Assembly: GCA_020344755.1 (NCBI GenBank)
Contig: CP070829.1
Span: forward strand, 1,242,782 to 1,283,156
Direction of reading: 5' to 3'
From: Gemmatimonadales bacterium
GTDB taxonomy: Bacteria; Gemmatimonadota; Gemmatimonadetes; Longimicrobiales; Gaopeijiaceae
DNA length: 40,375 nucleotides
Below the pieces are notes generated by a model. It did not search any database. It saw nothing but the letters and a program-made list of their open reading frames with translations, and had not been told where the DNA came from. Both the position numbers and the translations under genes were made by a program. Each line of letters opens with the position of its first letter. Positions within the stretch are counted from its first letter, which is position 1. Below are positions 15,667-24,050 of the stretch, piece by piece.

Positions 15667-17085
15667 TCAGAGCTGCTCTACCCGGACGGTGTTGGTGGTG
15701 CCGGACTGGTGGAACGGAAAGCCCGCCGTCACCACCACCGTGTCTCCGGGGCGCCCGATCCCCATCTCGACCACCGCCTGCTTTCCGAACTGGGTGAGCG
15801 ACTCGTAGCTCACCTCCTCCTCCTGGGCCAGGAGTGGCCGCACACCCCACACCGCCGAGAGCTGGCTGTAGGTCATGGGGTCGGTGCAGACGGCGAAGAC
15901 GGGGACGGCGGGCCGATAGCTCGACACCAGCCGGGCGCTGAAGCCACCCCGGGTGATGACGATGATGGCGGGGGACGACAGACTCCGGACGGCACCAATC
16001 GTGGCGGACGCCACGGCATGCTCCCTGCGTGTGGCACCCCCTCGCTGATCCGCGCTGGAGAGCGTGGCGTAGCGCGGGCCTCTCTCCAGGACACCCGCGC
16101 CCTCGATCTCCCGGGCAATGCGGGTCATGGCCATGACGGCCTCAACCGGGAACGAGCCCACGGCCGTCTCGCCCGACAACATGACCGCGTCGGTTCCGTC
16201 CAGGATGGCGTTGGCCACGTCCGATGCTTCCGCCCGAGTGGGACGCGCATTGTCGATCATGGACTCCAGCATCTGGGTGGCTGTGATCACCGGTCGACCG
16301 TAGAAGTTCGCCAACTGGATGATCCTCTTCTGGGCCAGGGGCACCTGCTCGAAGGGTAGCTCCACTCCCAGATCACCGCGGGCAACCATCACCCCGTCGG
16401 TCTCCTCGAGGATCGACTCGATGTTCTGCAGGGCCTGGGCCTTCTCGATCTTGGCCACCACCAGAGCCCGGCCCCGGACTCGCTCCTTGAGTTGCCGGAC
16501 GTCGTCCGCCTTTCGGACAAACGACAGGGAGATGTACTCCACCCCCATCTCGAGGGCGAACTCCAGGTCGCGGAGGTCCTTGTCCGTGAGGGACGGAGCC
16601 CTCACCTCCGCTCCGGGTATGTTGATCCCCTTCCGGCTCTTGAGGGCACCGCCCTTCACGACCCGGAAGGTGGCCCGCACGCCATCGGACTCGAGCGCCT
16701 CCAACTCCAGGAGCCCGTCGTCGAGGAGAAGGGGATCGCCGGGACGGACGTCCTCTGCGAGATGGCGGTAATTGGTGGGGACCTCACCGTTGCGTGCCTC
16801 CGCCTCCGGAGCCAGGACCACCTCCTGGCCGGGGGTCAACTGCACGGGCTCGTCGAGCTCTCCGACACGGATCTTGGGACCCGCCAGGTCCGCCAGGATG
16901 GGCAGCGGACGTCCCTTTTCCCGTGCGTTGACGCGCACCCGCTCGATGGCCTCCCGGTGCTGTTCGTGTCGCCCATGGGACATGTTGATGCGAGCCATGC
17001 TCAGCCCGGCATCCACGAGTCCATCGATGACCTCGGATTGGGCAGTGGCCGGCCCGAGGGTTCCGACGATCTTCGTTCTCAGCAT
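15667..17085 (-). CDS. pyk: Pyruvate kinase
   Basis: Converts PEP and ADP to pyruvate and ATP. 472 residues from the ATG at 17083-17085, which gives the family-typical N terminus MLRTKIVGTLGPAT; the frame is open further upstream to 17244, but that would add unrelated sequence overlapping the divergent rnd gene. Motifs: ARINMSHG, LADLAGPKIRVGE, VVAKIEKAQALQNI, VARGDLGVELP, ATQMLESMI, TRAEASDVANAILDGTDAVMLSGETA, and a C-terminal domain with HQSGTTNTVRV, which could bind an allosteric effector. Only a weak ribosome site is visible. It is the first gene of the long minus-strand run. Confidence 0.97.
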   Translation of the reverse strand: MLRTKIVGTLGPATAQSEVIDGLVDAGLSMARINMSHGRHEQHREAIERVRVNAREKGRPLPILADLAGPKIRVGELDEPVQLTPGQEVVLAPEAEARNGEVPTNYRHLAEDVRPGDPLLLDDGLLELEALESDGVRATFRVVKGGALKSRKGINIPGAEVRAPSLTDKDLRDLEFALEMGVEYISLSFVRKADDVRQLKERVRGRALVVAKIEKAQALQNIESILEETDGVMVARGDLGVELPFEQVPLAQKRIIQLANFYGRPVITATQMLESMIDNARPTRAEASDVANAILDGTDAVMLSGETAVGSFPVEAVMAMTRIAREIEGAGVLERGPRYATLSSADQRGGATRREHAVASATIGAVRSLSSPAIIVITRGGFSARLVSSYRPAVPVFAVCTDPMTYSQLSAVWGVRPLLAQEEEVSYESLTQFGKQAVVEMGIGRPGDTVVVTAGFPFHQSGTTNTVRVEQL

Positions 17086-17227
17086 GGGGGGATGCAGCTT
17101 CCAGGTCGCGGGGTCCAGGTCTTCGAACAGCCACCAAACCTGGCCCGATTGCTGGATCCGGGGCAAGGACCCTCGGGTCGGAGGCCCGAGGCGGAACCGA
17201 AGCCCGCCCCACCTGTAGCAGCTTGGC

Positions 17228-18361
17228 ATGACCATTGAATACATCGACTCACCGGACCGCGCTCGTGACGCGGTGGGCGAACTGGGCCGGGAACCGTCTC
17301 TGGCTCTGGACTGCGAGGCCGCCGGCTTCCATCGCTATTCCGACCGGCTGTGCCTGGTCCAGATCTCCACGCCCGCCGGGCGGGACCTGATCTTCGACCC
17401 CCTCCGGGTGGATCTCTCGGACCTCCTGCGGCCTCTCCTGGAGGACCCCGGGCGCCGGCTGGTCATGCACGGTGGTGACTACGACTTCCGCCTACTGGAC
17501 CGGGACCTCGGAATCCGGCCGCGGGGCCTCTTCGATACCCAGGTGGCCGCTTCTCTGCTGGGTCTTCCGGGGCTGGGTCTGGCCGCGCTCCTGGAGGAGC
17601 ACTTCGAGGTCCGCCTCTCCAAGAAGTACCAGCGTGCAGACTGGGCCAAGCGCCCCCTGGAGCGGGGAATGCTGGAATACGCGGCCGCGGACACTCGCTA
17701 CCTGCATCCTCTCAGCGCCCGGCTGGCCGACGCGTTGGAGGATACGGGGCGCCTGGAGTGGGCGGAGGAGGAGTGTCGGGCCATGGAGGAGATCCGATGG
17801 GTCGAGGACCAGCCCGAGGACCCGGTGGTGCGGGTGAAGGCCGCGCGTCGAATGTCGCCCCGAGAGGTGGAGAGACTCCGGACCGCGTTGGACTGGCGGG
17901 ACGAGATCGCTCGAGGTCAGGACCGGGCACCGTTCCGGGTCTCACCCGACGCCGCCCTGGTGGACGTGGCCGTCTCCCCGCCGGCCTCGGTCCACGAGCT
18001 GTCGGCGCGGAAGGGGATGAACTCCCGGGTGGTCCAGAGCTGGGGGCAGGACCTGGTGACCCGACTGCGGGAGATCGACGAGAAGGACGACTCGGCCCTT
18101 CGTGGGTATCCGCCCCCCACCCGGCGTGGACCCGGGCGTCCCGCGCCGGAAGTGGAGGAGCTGGCCGAGGTCCTGAAGAGGGAGCGGAATCGTACGGCCG
18201 AGGAGCTGGGACTGGACCGGGGGGTGCTCCTCTCCAACAACCTGCTCCTGGAGATCGTTCGAGCTGCACCCGCGTCACGTGATGAGCTTCTGGGCGTGGA
18301 GGGGGTCCGCCAATGGCAGGTGGAAGTCCTCGGCGACCGCCTTCTTTCCGCGCTGGGGTAG
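17228..18361 (+). CDS. rnd: Ribonuclease D-like 3'-5' exonuclease
   Basis: Probably trims the 3' ends of stable RNAs. 377 residues. DEDDy exonuclease domain about 1-200: ExoI LALDCEAAG (Asp28, Glu30), ExoII MHGGDYDFRLL (Asp86) and ExoIII YAAADTRYL (Tyr151, Asp155). A first HRDC domain follows (about 215-290, MSPREVERLRTALDWRDEIAR) and a second, poorer one sits near the C terminus. ExoI reads DCEAAG instead of the common DTEF; both acidic ligands are kept. It is divergent from pyk across 142 bases in which I see no strong promoter, and it ends at a shared terminator. Confidence 0.92.
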   Translation: MTIEYIDSPDRARDAVGELGREPSLALDCEAAGFHRYSDRLCLVQISTPAGRDLIFDPLRVDLSDLLRPLLEDPGRRLVMHGGDYDFRLLDRDLGIRPRGLFDTQVAASLLGLPGLGLAALLEEHFEVRLSKKYQRADWAKRPLERGMLEYAAADTRYLHPLSARLADALEDTGRLEWAEEECRAMEEIRWVEDQPEDPVVRVKAARRMSPREVERLRTALDWRDEIARGQDRAPFRVSPDAALVDVAVSPPASVHELSARKGMNSRVVQSWGQDLVTRLREIDEKDDSALRGYPPPTRRGPGRPAPEVEELAEVLKRERNRTAEELGLDRGVLLSNNLLLEIVRAAPASRDELLGVEGVRQWQVEVLGDRLLSALG

Positions 18362-18407
18362 AGTTCCCCGGGGCCTCCCCGCTCGGGAGGTCACCCGTTC
18401 AATCGAA

Positions 18408-18438
18408 AGCCCCGCCGGTACCCGAGACCGGCGGGGCT
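18408..18438. terminator. Bidirectional rho-independent terminator between rnd and dksA-like gene
   Basis: A perfect 12-base stem (AGCCCCGCCGGT/ACCGGCGGGGCT) with a 7-base loop between two convergent genes. On the minus strand it is followed by TTTCGATT, a short T-rich tract, so it best serves the DksA-like gene; on the plus strand the tail is CTCT, weaker. Confidence 0.8.
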
Positions 18439-18470
18439 CTCTACTGCCCACGATCGGAGAGACGCCTGTA

Positions 18471-18851
18471 TCAGGCGGCGCTCTCCTCCTTGCGCTTGCA
18501 GTCGATGCAGTAGCGGGCATGCGGAAGGGCGTCGAGACGCTCGAAACCCACCTCGGCCCCACAGGTGTGGCACTTCCCGAAGTTCTTCGGGTCGTTGTAG
18601 AGCCGCCGCAGTGCTTCCTCGATGCGGTAGAGGTAGCGTCCCTCTTTCGTGGCGAAGAGAGCCGCCTTCTCGCGCTCCATGGCCTCCGTACCCTGGTCGG
18701 CCATGTGGTCGGTGTAGGCCGACAAGTCCGAATCACCCGACTCCCGGTCGGCCTTGGCCATCTCGTCCCAGAGCCCCAGGGATCGCAGTGCGCGAGAGCG
18801 CTCCTGGAGAAGACGCTTTTCTACATGTGCGAGCTGCTTCTTGTTCAGCAT
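18471..18851 (-). CDS. TraR/DksA-family zinc-finger protein
   Basis: 126 residues. An N-terminal helical hairpin (LAHVEKRLLQERSRAL, with acidic residues about 35-55), then a C-terminal four-cysteine zinc finger: Cys94, Cys97, Cys115 and Cys118 (CHTC, CIDC). DksA proteins enter the RNA-polymerase secondary channel and, with ppGpp, retune rRNA and amino-acid promoters; shorter relatives are also common, so the exact role is inferred. It lies 71 bases downstream of fabH on the same strand and ends at a strong hairpin terminator. The ribosome site is weak. Confidence 0.88.
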   Translation of the reverse strand: MLNKKQLAHVEKRLLQERSRALRSLGLWDEMAKADRESGDSDLSAYTDHMADQGTEAMEREKAALFATKEGRYLYRIEEALRRLYNDPKNFGKCHTCGAEVGFERLDALPHARYCIDCKRKEESAA

Positions 18852-18922
18852 GGTCTACCGCGTTGGGTTGGCAAAGCGAACAGCAGACAAATGTAGAACC
18901 GACGAAACACAGCGTCCACCCG

Positions 18923-19918
18923 TCACCAGCGAATCAACGCGCTTCCCCAGGTGAAGCCCGACCCGAAGGCGGTCAGGCAGAGGAGATCCCCGCGATGGAG
19001 CCGCCCCGCGCGCACCGCCTCCGCGAGGGCAATGGGGATCGTGGCCGCGGTAGTGTTGCCGTATCGCTCGATGTTGTTGAACACCTTCTCGTCCGGTAGA
19101 TCCAGCCTTCGCTGGACCATCTGCGAGATCCGCAGGTTCGCCTGGTGGGGGATCAGGAGGTCGATGTCCTCCGTCCCCAGGCCGTTGGCCTCCAGCGCCT
19201 CCAGGACCACTTCGGGCATGCGACTCACGGCGTGCTTGAACACTTCCCGGCCGACCATTCGCGGGTGGTGTCGACCCTCTGCCAGGTCTTCTGCGCTGAT
19301 GAGCGGATGACGGGGAGACGACGGGGCGTCGACCCAGAGGACCTCCGCGTGTTCGCCCTGGGAATGGATGTGCGTCGAAAGGACCCCACGCTGGAGATCG
19401 TCGGCGGCTTTCAGGACCGCTGCACCGGCCCCGTCGCCGAACAGGACGGCCATGTCCCTGCCCTCGTCCGTCAGATCGAGCCCGGTGGACTGGATCTCCA
19501 CTCCCACCAGGAGGATGGTCTCGTATTGGCCCGACCGGATCCACGCATCGGCCACGGACAACCCGTACACGAATCCGGAGCACTGGGCCCGGATGTCCAG
19601 GGCGGGAATCTCTCCTGCCCCGAGCTCCCTCTGGAGAAACACGCCGGTGCCGGGAAAGAAGTGGTCGGGGCTCAGTGTCGCCAGGATGATGGCGTCGATC
19701 TCCCCCGCCTCCATTCCCGCTTCGTCCAGTGCCATCGAGGTGGCGCGAAGGGCCATCTCCGCCCCCGTGACACCCTCTTCGACCCACCGGCGCTCGACGA
19801 TCCCCGTGCGCTCTCGGATCCACTCGTCCGAAGTATCGATCATCCCCGCGAGCTCGTCGTTGGTCACGATGCGCTCGGGCACGTAGAAGCCTGTTCCCTG
19901 GATGACAGTCCGCCGCAC
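18923..19918 (-). CDS. fabH: Beta-ketoacyl-ACP synthase III
   Basis: Starts fatty-acid synthesis by condensing an acyl-CoA with malonyl-ACP. 331 residues from a GTG at 19916-19918, preceded by GGAGGT at an ideal distance; the family-typical start VRRTVIQGTGFYVPE confirms it. Catalytic triad: Cys113 (AQCSGF), His258 (PHQAN) and Asn288 (RYGNTT). The C terminus FGSGFTWGSALIRW is standard. It is not next to plsX, fabD or acpP as in many genomes, so it could be a specialised paralogue; this window cannot decide. Confidence 0.95.
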   Translation of the reverse strand: MRRTVIQGTGFYVPERIVTNDELAGMIDTSDEWIRERTGIVERRWVEEGVTGAEMALRATSMALDEAGMEAGEIDAIILATLSPDHFFPGTGVFLQRELGAGEIPALDIRAQCSGFVYGLSVADAWIRSGQYETILLVGVEIQSTGLDLTDEGRDMAVLFGDGAGAAVLKAADDLQRGVLSTHIHSQGEHAEVLWVDAPSSPRHPLISAEDLAEGRHHPRMVGREVFKHAVSRMPEVVLEALEANGLGTEDIDLLIPHQANLRISQMVQRRLDLPDEKVFNNIERYGNTTAATIPIALAEAVRAGRLHRGDLLCLTAFGSGFTWGSALIRW

Positions 19919-20011
19919 CGTACCACCTCCATGTTGTCCGTTGGACTCGGGACCCCTCGGGTCTGTGGAAGGGTAACCAGAAAGTCCGGTCGAAATGAAG
20001 ATCAGCCGAGA

Positions 20012-20293
20012 ATGCCCGTGGATACCATCGAATGCCGCCGCTGTGGGGAGGGTCCAACCCTCGCGAAACCCCCGTTCCGAAACGAGCTTGGCGAGCGGAT
20101 CGTCGCGGAGGTCTGCCAGAACTGCTGGAAGGAATGGCTTCAGCACCAGACGCTCCTGATCAACCACTACGGGCTGGATCCCCGCGACCCGAAATCCCGC
20201 GAGTTCCTCTACAAGCAGGTGGAAGAGGTCCTTCTCGGCGACGGGGAAGCGCGGCAGGTGGACACATCCCAGGAGGGATCGATCTCCTGGTGA
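20012..20293 (+). CDS. YggX-like Fe(2+)-trafficking / oxidative-damage protection protein with two CxxC pairs
   Basis: 93 residues. The core matches YggX: PPFRNELGERI, WKEWLQHQTLLINHYGLDPRDPKSREFL, EVLLGDG. YggX protects iron-sulphur enzymes from oxidative damage and is thought to handle labile iron. Unlike E. coli YggX, which has one conserved cysteine near its N terminus, this protein has CRRC (Cys8, Cys11) and CQNC (Cys35, Cys38), a pattern like a zinc-ribbon or iron site. ATG at 20012-20014; the ribosome site is weak. Divergent from fabH over 93 bases and convergent with rocD, with a hairpin between. Confidence 0.86.
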   Translation: MPVDTIECRRCGEGPTLAKPPFRNELGERIVAEVCQNCWKEWLQHQTLLINHYGLDPRDPKSREFLYKQVEEVLLGDGEARQVDTSQEGSISW

Positions 20294-20394
20294 CGGTGGC
20301 CGCCCGGAGCAGGGTCCATCTCCCGAACTCGGCTGCGCAGGACCGCTTCCCCCGGACCAGGCGCGGGCCCCCGTCCGAGGCATCCCCACGCGAA

Positions 20395-20421
20395 GGGGCC
20401 GCTCCGAGTCGAAGCGGCCCC
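20395..20421. terminator. Hairpin terminator between yggX-like gene and rocD
   Basis: A perfect 9-base stem (GGGGCCGCT/AGCGGCCCC) with a 9-base loop in the gap between two convergent genes. T-tracts are poor on both sides (GAATTCT on plus, TTCG on minus), so it may act bidirectionally but inefficiently. Confidence 0.55.
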
Positions 20422-20524
20422 GAATTCTACTCGCGGCTCACCCTCGCGGCGTGAGCATTCCTGGGCCGTCACCTCGCACCACGAGTCGCAGGGGCGGTGG
20501 GCCCATCCCAGCCGGGTTCAGGCG

Positions 20525-21739
20525 CTAGGCCAGCACCTCCCGGATGTGACCCAGCGCCCACTCGAGGGTCTCCCGGTCGATGACCAGGGGCGGAGCGAAC
20601 CGGATGACCTGGTGGTGCGTCTCCTTGGCGAGAATCCCCCGAGCCTGCAGGGCCTCGCAAAACGGCCTCGCTGTCCCGGAAGACTCCTTCACCTCCACAC
20701 CGATCATGAGTCCCCTGCCGCGGACTTCCCTGACGTGGGGTGACTCGATGGCCCGGAGCTGGTCCATGAACCACGCGCCGAGCTCCGCGGACCGCTCCAC
20801 CAGCTTCTCGTCCACGAGGACCTTCATGGCGGCCCTCGCCACCGCGGCGCCGAGAGGGTTCCCCCCGAACGTCGAGCCGTGGTCACCAGGGTGGAACACG
20901 TCCATGAACTCAGCGTCCGCCAGCGCCGCGGACACCGGATAGACGCCTCCTCCGAGGGCCTTCCCGACGATCAAGACATCCGGGCGCACCTCCTCCCAAT
21001 CGCAGCAGAAGAGCTTTCCGGTCCTGCCGAGGCCCGTCTGGATCTCGTCCGCCATGAAGGCGACGTTGTGCTCGCGACACATGTCCCGGGTGCATCCAAG
21101 ATACCCGTCCACGGGAACGACGACCCCGCCCTCACCCTGGATGGGCTCCACGAGGAAGCCGACCGTATTGGGGGTGATCGCCTTCTCGAAGGCCGCGGCG
21201 TCGCCGTACGGGACCATGACGAACCCGGGGGTGAAGGGTCCGAACCCTTCCCGGTACTGCTCCTCCGACGAGAAGCCCACGATGGTCGTGGTCCGGCCGT
21301 GGAAGTTGTTGGAGCACACGATGATCTCCGCCTTCCCCTCGGGAACCCCCTTCACCTGGTATCCCCACTTCCGGACCATCTTGATGGCCGTCTCCACCGC
21401 TTCGGCACCGGTGTTCATGGGCAGAGCCCGCTCGAATCCCGTCAGTTCGCAGAGCTCACGGAGGAACGGTCCCATCTGGTCGTTGTGGAAGGCGCGTGAT
21501 GTGAGCGTGAGCTTCTCCATCTGTGCCCGAGCCGCGTCCAGGATCGTCTGGTTCAGGTGACCCTGGTTCACCGCGGAGTAGGCCGCCAACATGTCCAGGA
21601 ATCGGTTGCCGTCCACATCCCAGACCCACACCCCCTCGCCTCGCTCGAGCACGACGGGCAGAGGCTTGTAGTTATGGGCGCTGAACTGGTCGACTTCCGT
21701 CAGGAAGGTGTCGGTCCGCTTGGCTGTGGCTTCGGTCAT
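20525..21739 (-). CDS. rocD: Ornithine aminotransferase
   Basis: A PLP-dependent class III aminotransferase that transfers the delta-amino group of ornithine to 2-oxoglutarate, giving glutamate semialdehyde. 404 residues; start ATG at 21737-21739 with GAGG six bases upstream (a GTG sits directly before it). N terminus AHNYKPLPVVLERGEGVWVWDVDG and MLAAYSAVNQGH are signature ornithine-aminotransferase segments. PLP sites: NTGAEAVETA, Asp231 in ADEIQTGLGRTG, and Lys260 in GKALGGGVYPVSA; HGSTFGGNPLG follows. Downstream of nitrilase on the same strand with a probable terminator between, so it may be separately transcribed. Confidence 0.95.
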   Translation of the reverse strand: MTEATAKRTDTFLTEVDQFSAHNYKPLPVVLERGEGVWVWDVDGNRFLDMLAAYSAVNQGHLNQTILDAARAQMEKLTLTSRAFHNDQMGPFLRELCELTGFERALPMNTGAEAVETAIKMVRKWGYQVKGVPEGKAEIIVCSNNFHGRTTTIVGFSSEEQYREGFGPFTPGFVMVPYGDAAAFEKAITPNTVGFLVEPIQGEGGVVVPVDGYLGCTRDMCREHNVAFMADEIQTGLGRTGKLFCCDWEEVRPDVLIVGKALGGGVYPVSAALADAEFMDVFHPGDHGSTFGGNPLGAAVARAAMKVLVDEKLVERSAELGAWFMDQLRAIESPHVREVRGRGLMIGVEVKESSGTARPFCEALQARGILAKETHHQVIRFAPPLVIDRETLEWALGHIREVLA

Positions 21740-21823
21740 CACGGTCCTCGTTGGCGGTCATCGCGCCGCCCGGGGTGGCGCGCTTCGTGGGTCGGGCCGG
21801 AGTCCGGCGTGCTCCCGGTCCTC

Positions 21824-21856
21824 AAAAGAAATGGGGCCCACCCCCGACGGGAGGTG
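21824..21856 (-). terminator. Possible terminator after the nitrilase gene
   Basis: On the minus strand CACCTCCC-GTC-GGGGGTG can pair with one bulged T (21839-21856), and a few bases later comes the T-rich ATTTCTTTT (21824-21832). The GGGCCCC between stem and T-tract makes it imperfect. Confidence 0.4.
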
Positions 21857-21874
21857 CACCCGGATCGCACGACA

Positions 21875-22858
21875 CTAGTCGCTGGAAGGGTCCGGGGAAA
21901 GGGGGACGGCTCCATAGTCCACCGGGCGCTGGGGCCGCTCGTTCACCTCGAACCGGAAGACGTCGGGTCGAGCGTAGTGGCCGGTGACGTCGAAGTCGAA
22001 CTTCCCGCGGGCCACCGCGCCCAGATCCAGCTCCGCGAAGAGGATCCCCTCCTGATCCCAGATCGGACCCGCCAGGCACTCACCCGCCGGGTCGTAGATG
22101 GCACTCCCGCCCCGGCACAATGCCTCGGGCCACGCTTCCAGCTCGTGTCGAAGCTCCAGGTCCTCCGGGTACATGTCCCGGGTCACGTACTGGTTGCAGC
22201 CCAGGACAAAGCACCGGCCCTCCAAGGCGATGTGCTGGAGGGTGCCCTGCCAGCGTGGTCGGGCGTCCGCGGTGGGGGCCAGGTACACCTCGACCCCCTT
22301 CCCGTACATGGCCATCCGGGCCAGGGGCATGTAGTTCTCCCAGCAGATGAGACCACCGACCTTTGCCCCGCCCGCCTCAACCACCGGCAAGGTGCTCCCG
22401 TCCCCCTCCCCCCAGATGATCCTCTCCTGGGCGGTGGGCTTGAGCTTCCGATGCTTTCCCAGCACCCGACCATCGGGGCCAAGGTAGAGGAGCGTGCAGA
22501 ACAGCGTTCCGCCCGAATAGGTGGCATCCCGCTCGACGATCCCCACGGCCACGTGGGCGCCGGCTGCCCGTGCAGCCTCTGCCATGCGGTCGACCTCGGG
22601 GCCCGGGACCTGCACGGCACCGGCGTGATAGGCCTCCCAGGCCCGCCTTCCTGCAGGTGTCCGCCCTCCTACGGCAGTCCCGAAGGCGAGTCCCCACGGA
22701 TACCCGCCCACGTAGGCCTCCGGGAAGAGAACCAGCTTCGCCCCCTGGGCAGCGGCCTCCGCCGTGAGCTCCACGACCCGCGCCACGGCTCCGGGGGTAT
22801 CGAAGGGACGCGCCCGGGCCTGGACGACGGCGACTGCCAAGGTCCGGTCCTTCGCCAT
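21875..22858 (-). CDS. Nitrilase
   Basis: A carbon-nitrogen hydrolase that most resembles true nitrilases (nitrile to acid plus ammonia) rather than amidases. 327 residues with the catalytic Glu47 (FPEAYVGGYPWG), Lys138 (KHRKLKPTAQER, then IIWGEGDGS) and Cys172 (LICWENYMPLARMAMY). The segments after Lys and Cys are the nitrilase-branch signatures. The substrate is unknown. It starts one base after the M28 gene; its ribosome site GGGAGGT lies inside the last codons of that gene, so translation is coupled. Confidence 0.93.
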   Translation of the reverse strand: MAKDRTLAVAVVQARARPFDTPGAVARVVELTAEAAAQGAKLVLFPEAYVGGYPWGLAFGTAVGGRTPAGRRAWEAYHAGAVQVPGPEVDRMAEAARAAGAHVAVGIVERDATYSGGTLFCTLLYLGPDGRVLGKHRKLKPTAQERIIWGEGDGSTLPVVEAGGAKVGGLICWENYMPLARMAMYGKGVEVYLAPTADARPRWQGTLQHIALEGRCFVLGCNQYVTRDMYPEDLELRHELEAWPEALCRGGSAIYDPAGECLAGPIWDQEGILFAELDLGAVARGKFDFDVTGHYARPDVFRFEVNERPQRPVDYGAVPLSPDPSSD

Positions 22859-22859
22859 C

Positions 22860-23855
22860 TCAACCTCCCATGTAGATCAATTCCAGGACCACCTCTCCCA
22901 CCATCCCCAGCGTCTCGGCCCGCACGTTCTCCAGGTCGTCCTCGGGAGTGTGCCAGTAGGCGTTCCCGGGACCGTAGTCGAAGTCGATGATGTTCACAGT
23001 GGCCAGCCCCGCCTGGTTCAGCGGGATGTGATCGTCGCTGATCCGTTGGCCTGGCTGGAGTGGGAAATACGGCGCGTATCCCAGCGCGTGGGCCACGTTC
23101 CAGACCCTCTGGGCAATCTGGGGCGCGAGAGAGGCCGAGAATCCCTCCACGGGGAAGTAGGGTGTGGCGTCTCCCACCATGTCCAGCAGCACGCCATAGA
23201 CGGGCCTGGGAACCGGAATGTCCCGGGCGAAGTGACGCGCCCCCAGGAACATGTCCGCGGTGGTGGGTCCGAAGTCCTCCCCGTCCACCAGGAGGAGATC
23301 CACGCCGACGTCCGGCGCGGTCTCCCCGAGAATCTCGGCGACGTGGAGCAGTACGGCGGTCCCGGATGCCCCGTCATTCGCACCGGGTACGGGAATCGCT
23401 CTTCGCTCCGGCGTGTCCGCGGCGTCGGAAGTGGGACGGGTATCCCAGTGCGCGAGGAACAGGATCCGCCGCTCCGTCTCCGGTCGGAACCGCGCCAACA
23501 GATTGGTGAGTGCCAGGATCTCTCCGGTCGAGGAGTGGGTGTGGGTGAACTCCTGGACCTCCAGCGAGTCCGCGGCCGCCTCCAGCCACTCCCGCATCCA
23601 CTCCAGCTGGGCAGCGTGTCCCGCCGTGCCGGGAATCCTCGGGCCGAAAGCGAGCTGGGTGTCCACCAGTGCAAGGGCGCTGTTGCCACTGAAGTGCGGG
23701 CGATCGTCCACCAGATCCGGCAGCGTGGACAGGGCGTCCTCCCCAGCGCAGCCACCGGCCCCGACGACCGCCACCACGAAGAGGAGCCCGAGCCCGTGCC
23801 GTCGCCGGGGTCGCGGGGGCAAGCCCCGGTTCTCGTCTCTGATTCGGAGATTCAT
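22860..23855 (-). CDS. M28-family zinc peptidase / glutaminyl-cyclase-like lipoprotein
   Basis: 331 residues. Basic N terminus, hydrophobic stretch (LGLLFVVAVVGAGGC) and a possible lipobox at Cys36 (-3 is Ala, so somewhat weak). The zinc hydrolase domain has AHWDTRP (His136, Asp138), GANDGASGTA (Asp161), DGEDFG (Glu193, Asp194) and YWHTPEDDLEN (His302). DDHIPLNQAG and the WHT-x-x-DD-x-EN end resemble glutaminyl cyclases, so the product could be a periplasmic glutaminyl-peptide cyclotransferase or an aminopeptidase; sequence alone does not settle it. Co-transcribed with nitrilase. Confidence 0.87.
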   Translation of the reverse strand: MNLRIRDENRGLPPRPRRRHGLGLLFVVAVVGAGGCAGEDALSTLPDLVDDRPHFSGNSALALVDTQLAFGPRIPGTAGHAAQLEWMREWLEAAADSLEVQEFTHTHSSTGEILALTNLLARFRPETERRILFLAHWDTRPTSDAADTPERRAIPVPGANDGASGTAVLLHVAEILGETAPDVGVDLLLVDGEDFGPTTADMFLGARHFARDIPVPRPVYGVLLDMVGDATPYFPVEGFSASLAPQIAQRVWNVAHALGYAPYFPLQPGQRISDDHIPLNQAGLATVNIIDFDYGPGNAYWHTPEDDLENVRAETLGMVGEVVLELIYMGG

Positions 23856-23950
23856 CGCTCGAAGCTACCACCGAATCGCGGCTCCAGGCACCCTCGGCGT
23901 CGTGGCCGAACCCAACCCCCCTCGGAGACACGCGGAACTCCCTTCGTCAG

Positions 23951-23989
23951 AACAGAAAGCCCGGCCGGTCCACGAGGGACCGACCGGGC
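23951..23989 (-). terminator. Rho-independent terminator of nrdJ
   Basis: A 13-base stem with one mismatch around a 5-base loop (23959-23989), followed on the minus strand by TTTCTGTTCTG. It lies about 60 bases past the nrdJ stop and just before the M28 gene. Confidence 0.75.
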
Positions 23990-24050
23990 GATGAGGTAGC
24001 GTTCGGCGGTATTGGGGCCAGGTGGAGACGCAGCCCCTACAGTCAGAGCG

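Noticed and set aside
17086..17244. N-terminal extension of pyruvate kinase
   Set aside because: The family starts at LRTKIV; the extension has no similarity and overlaps the divergent rnd gene.
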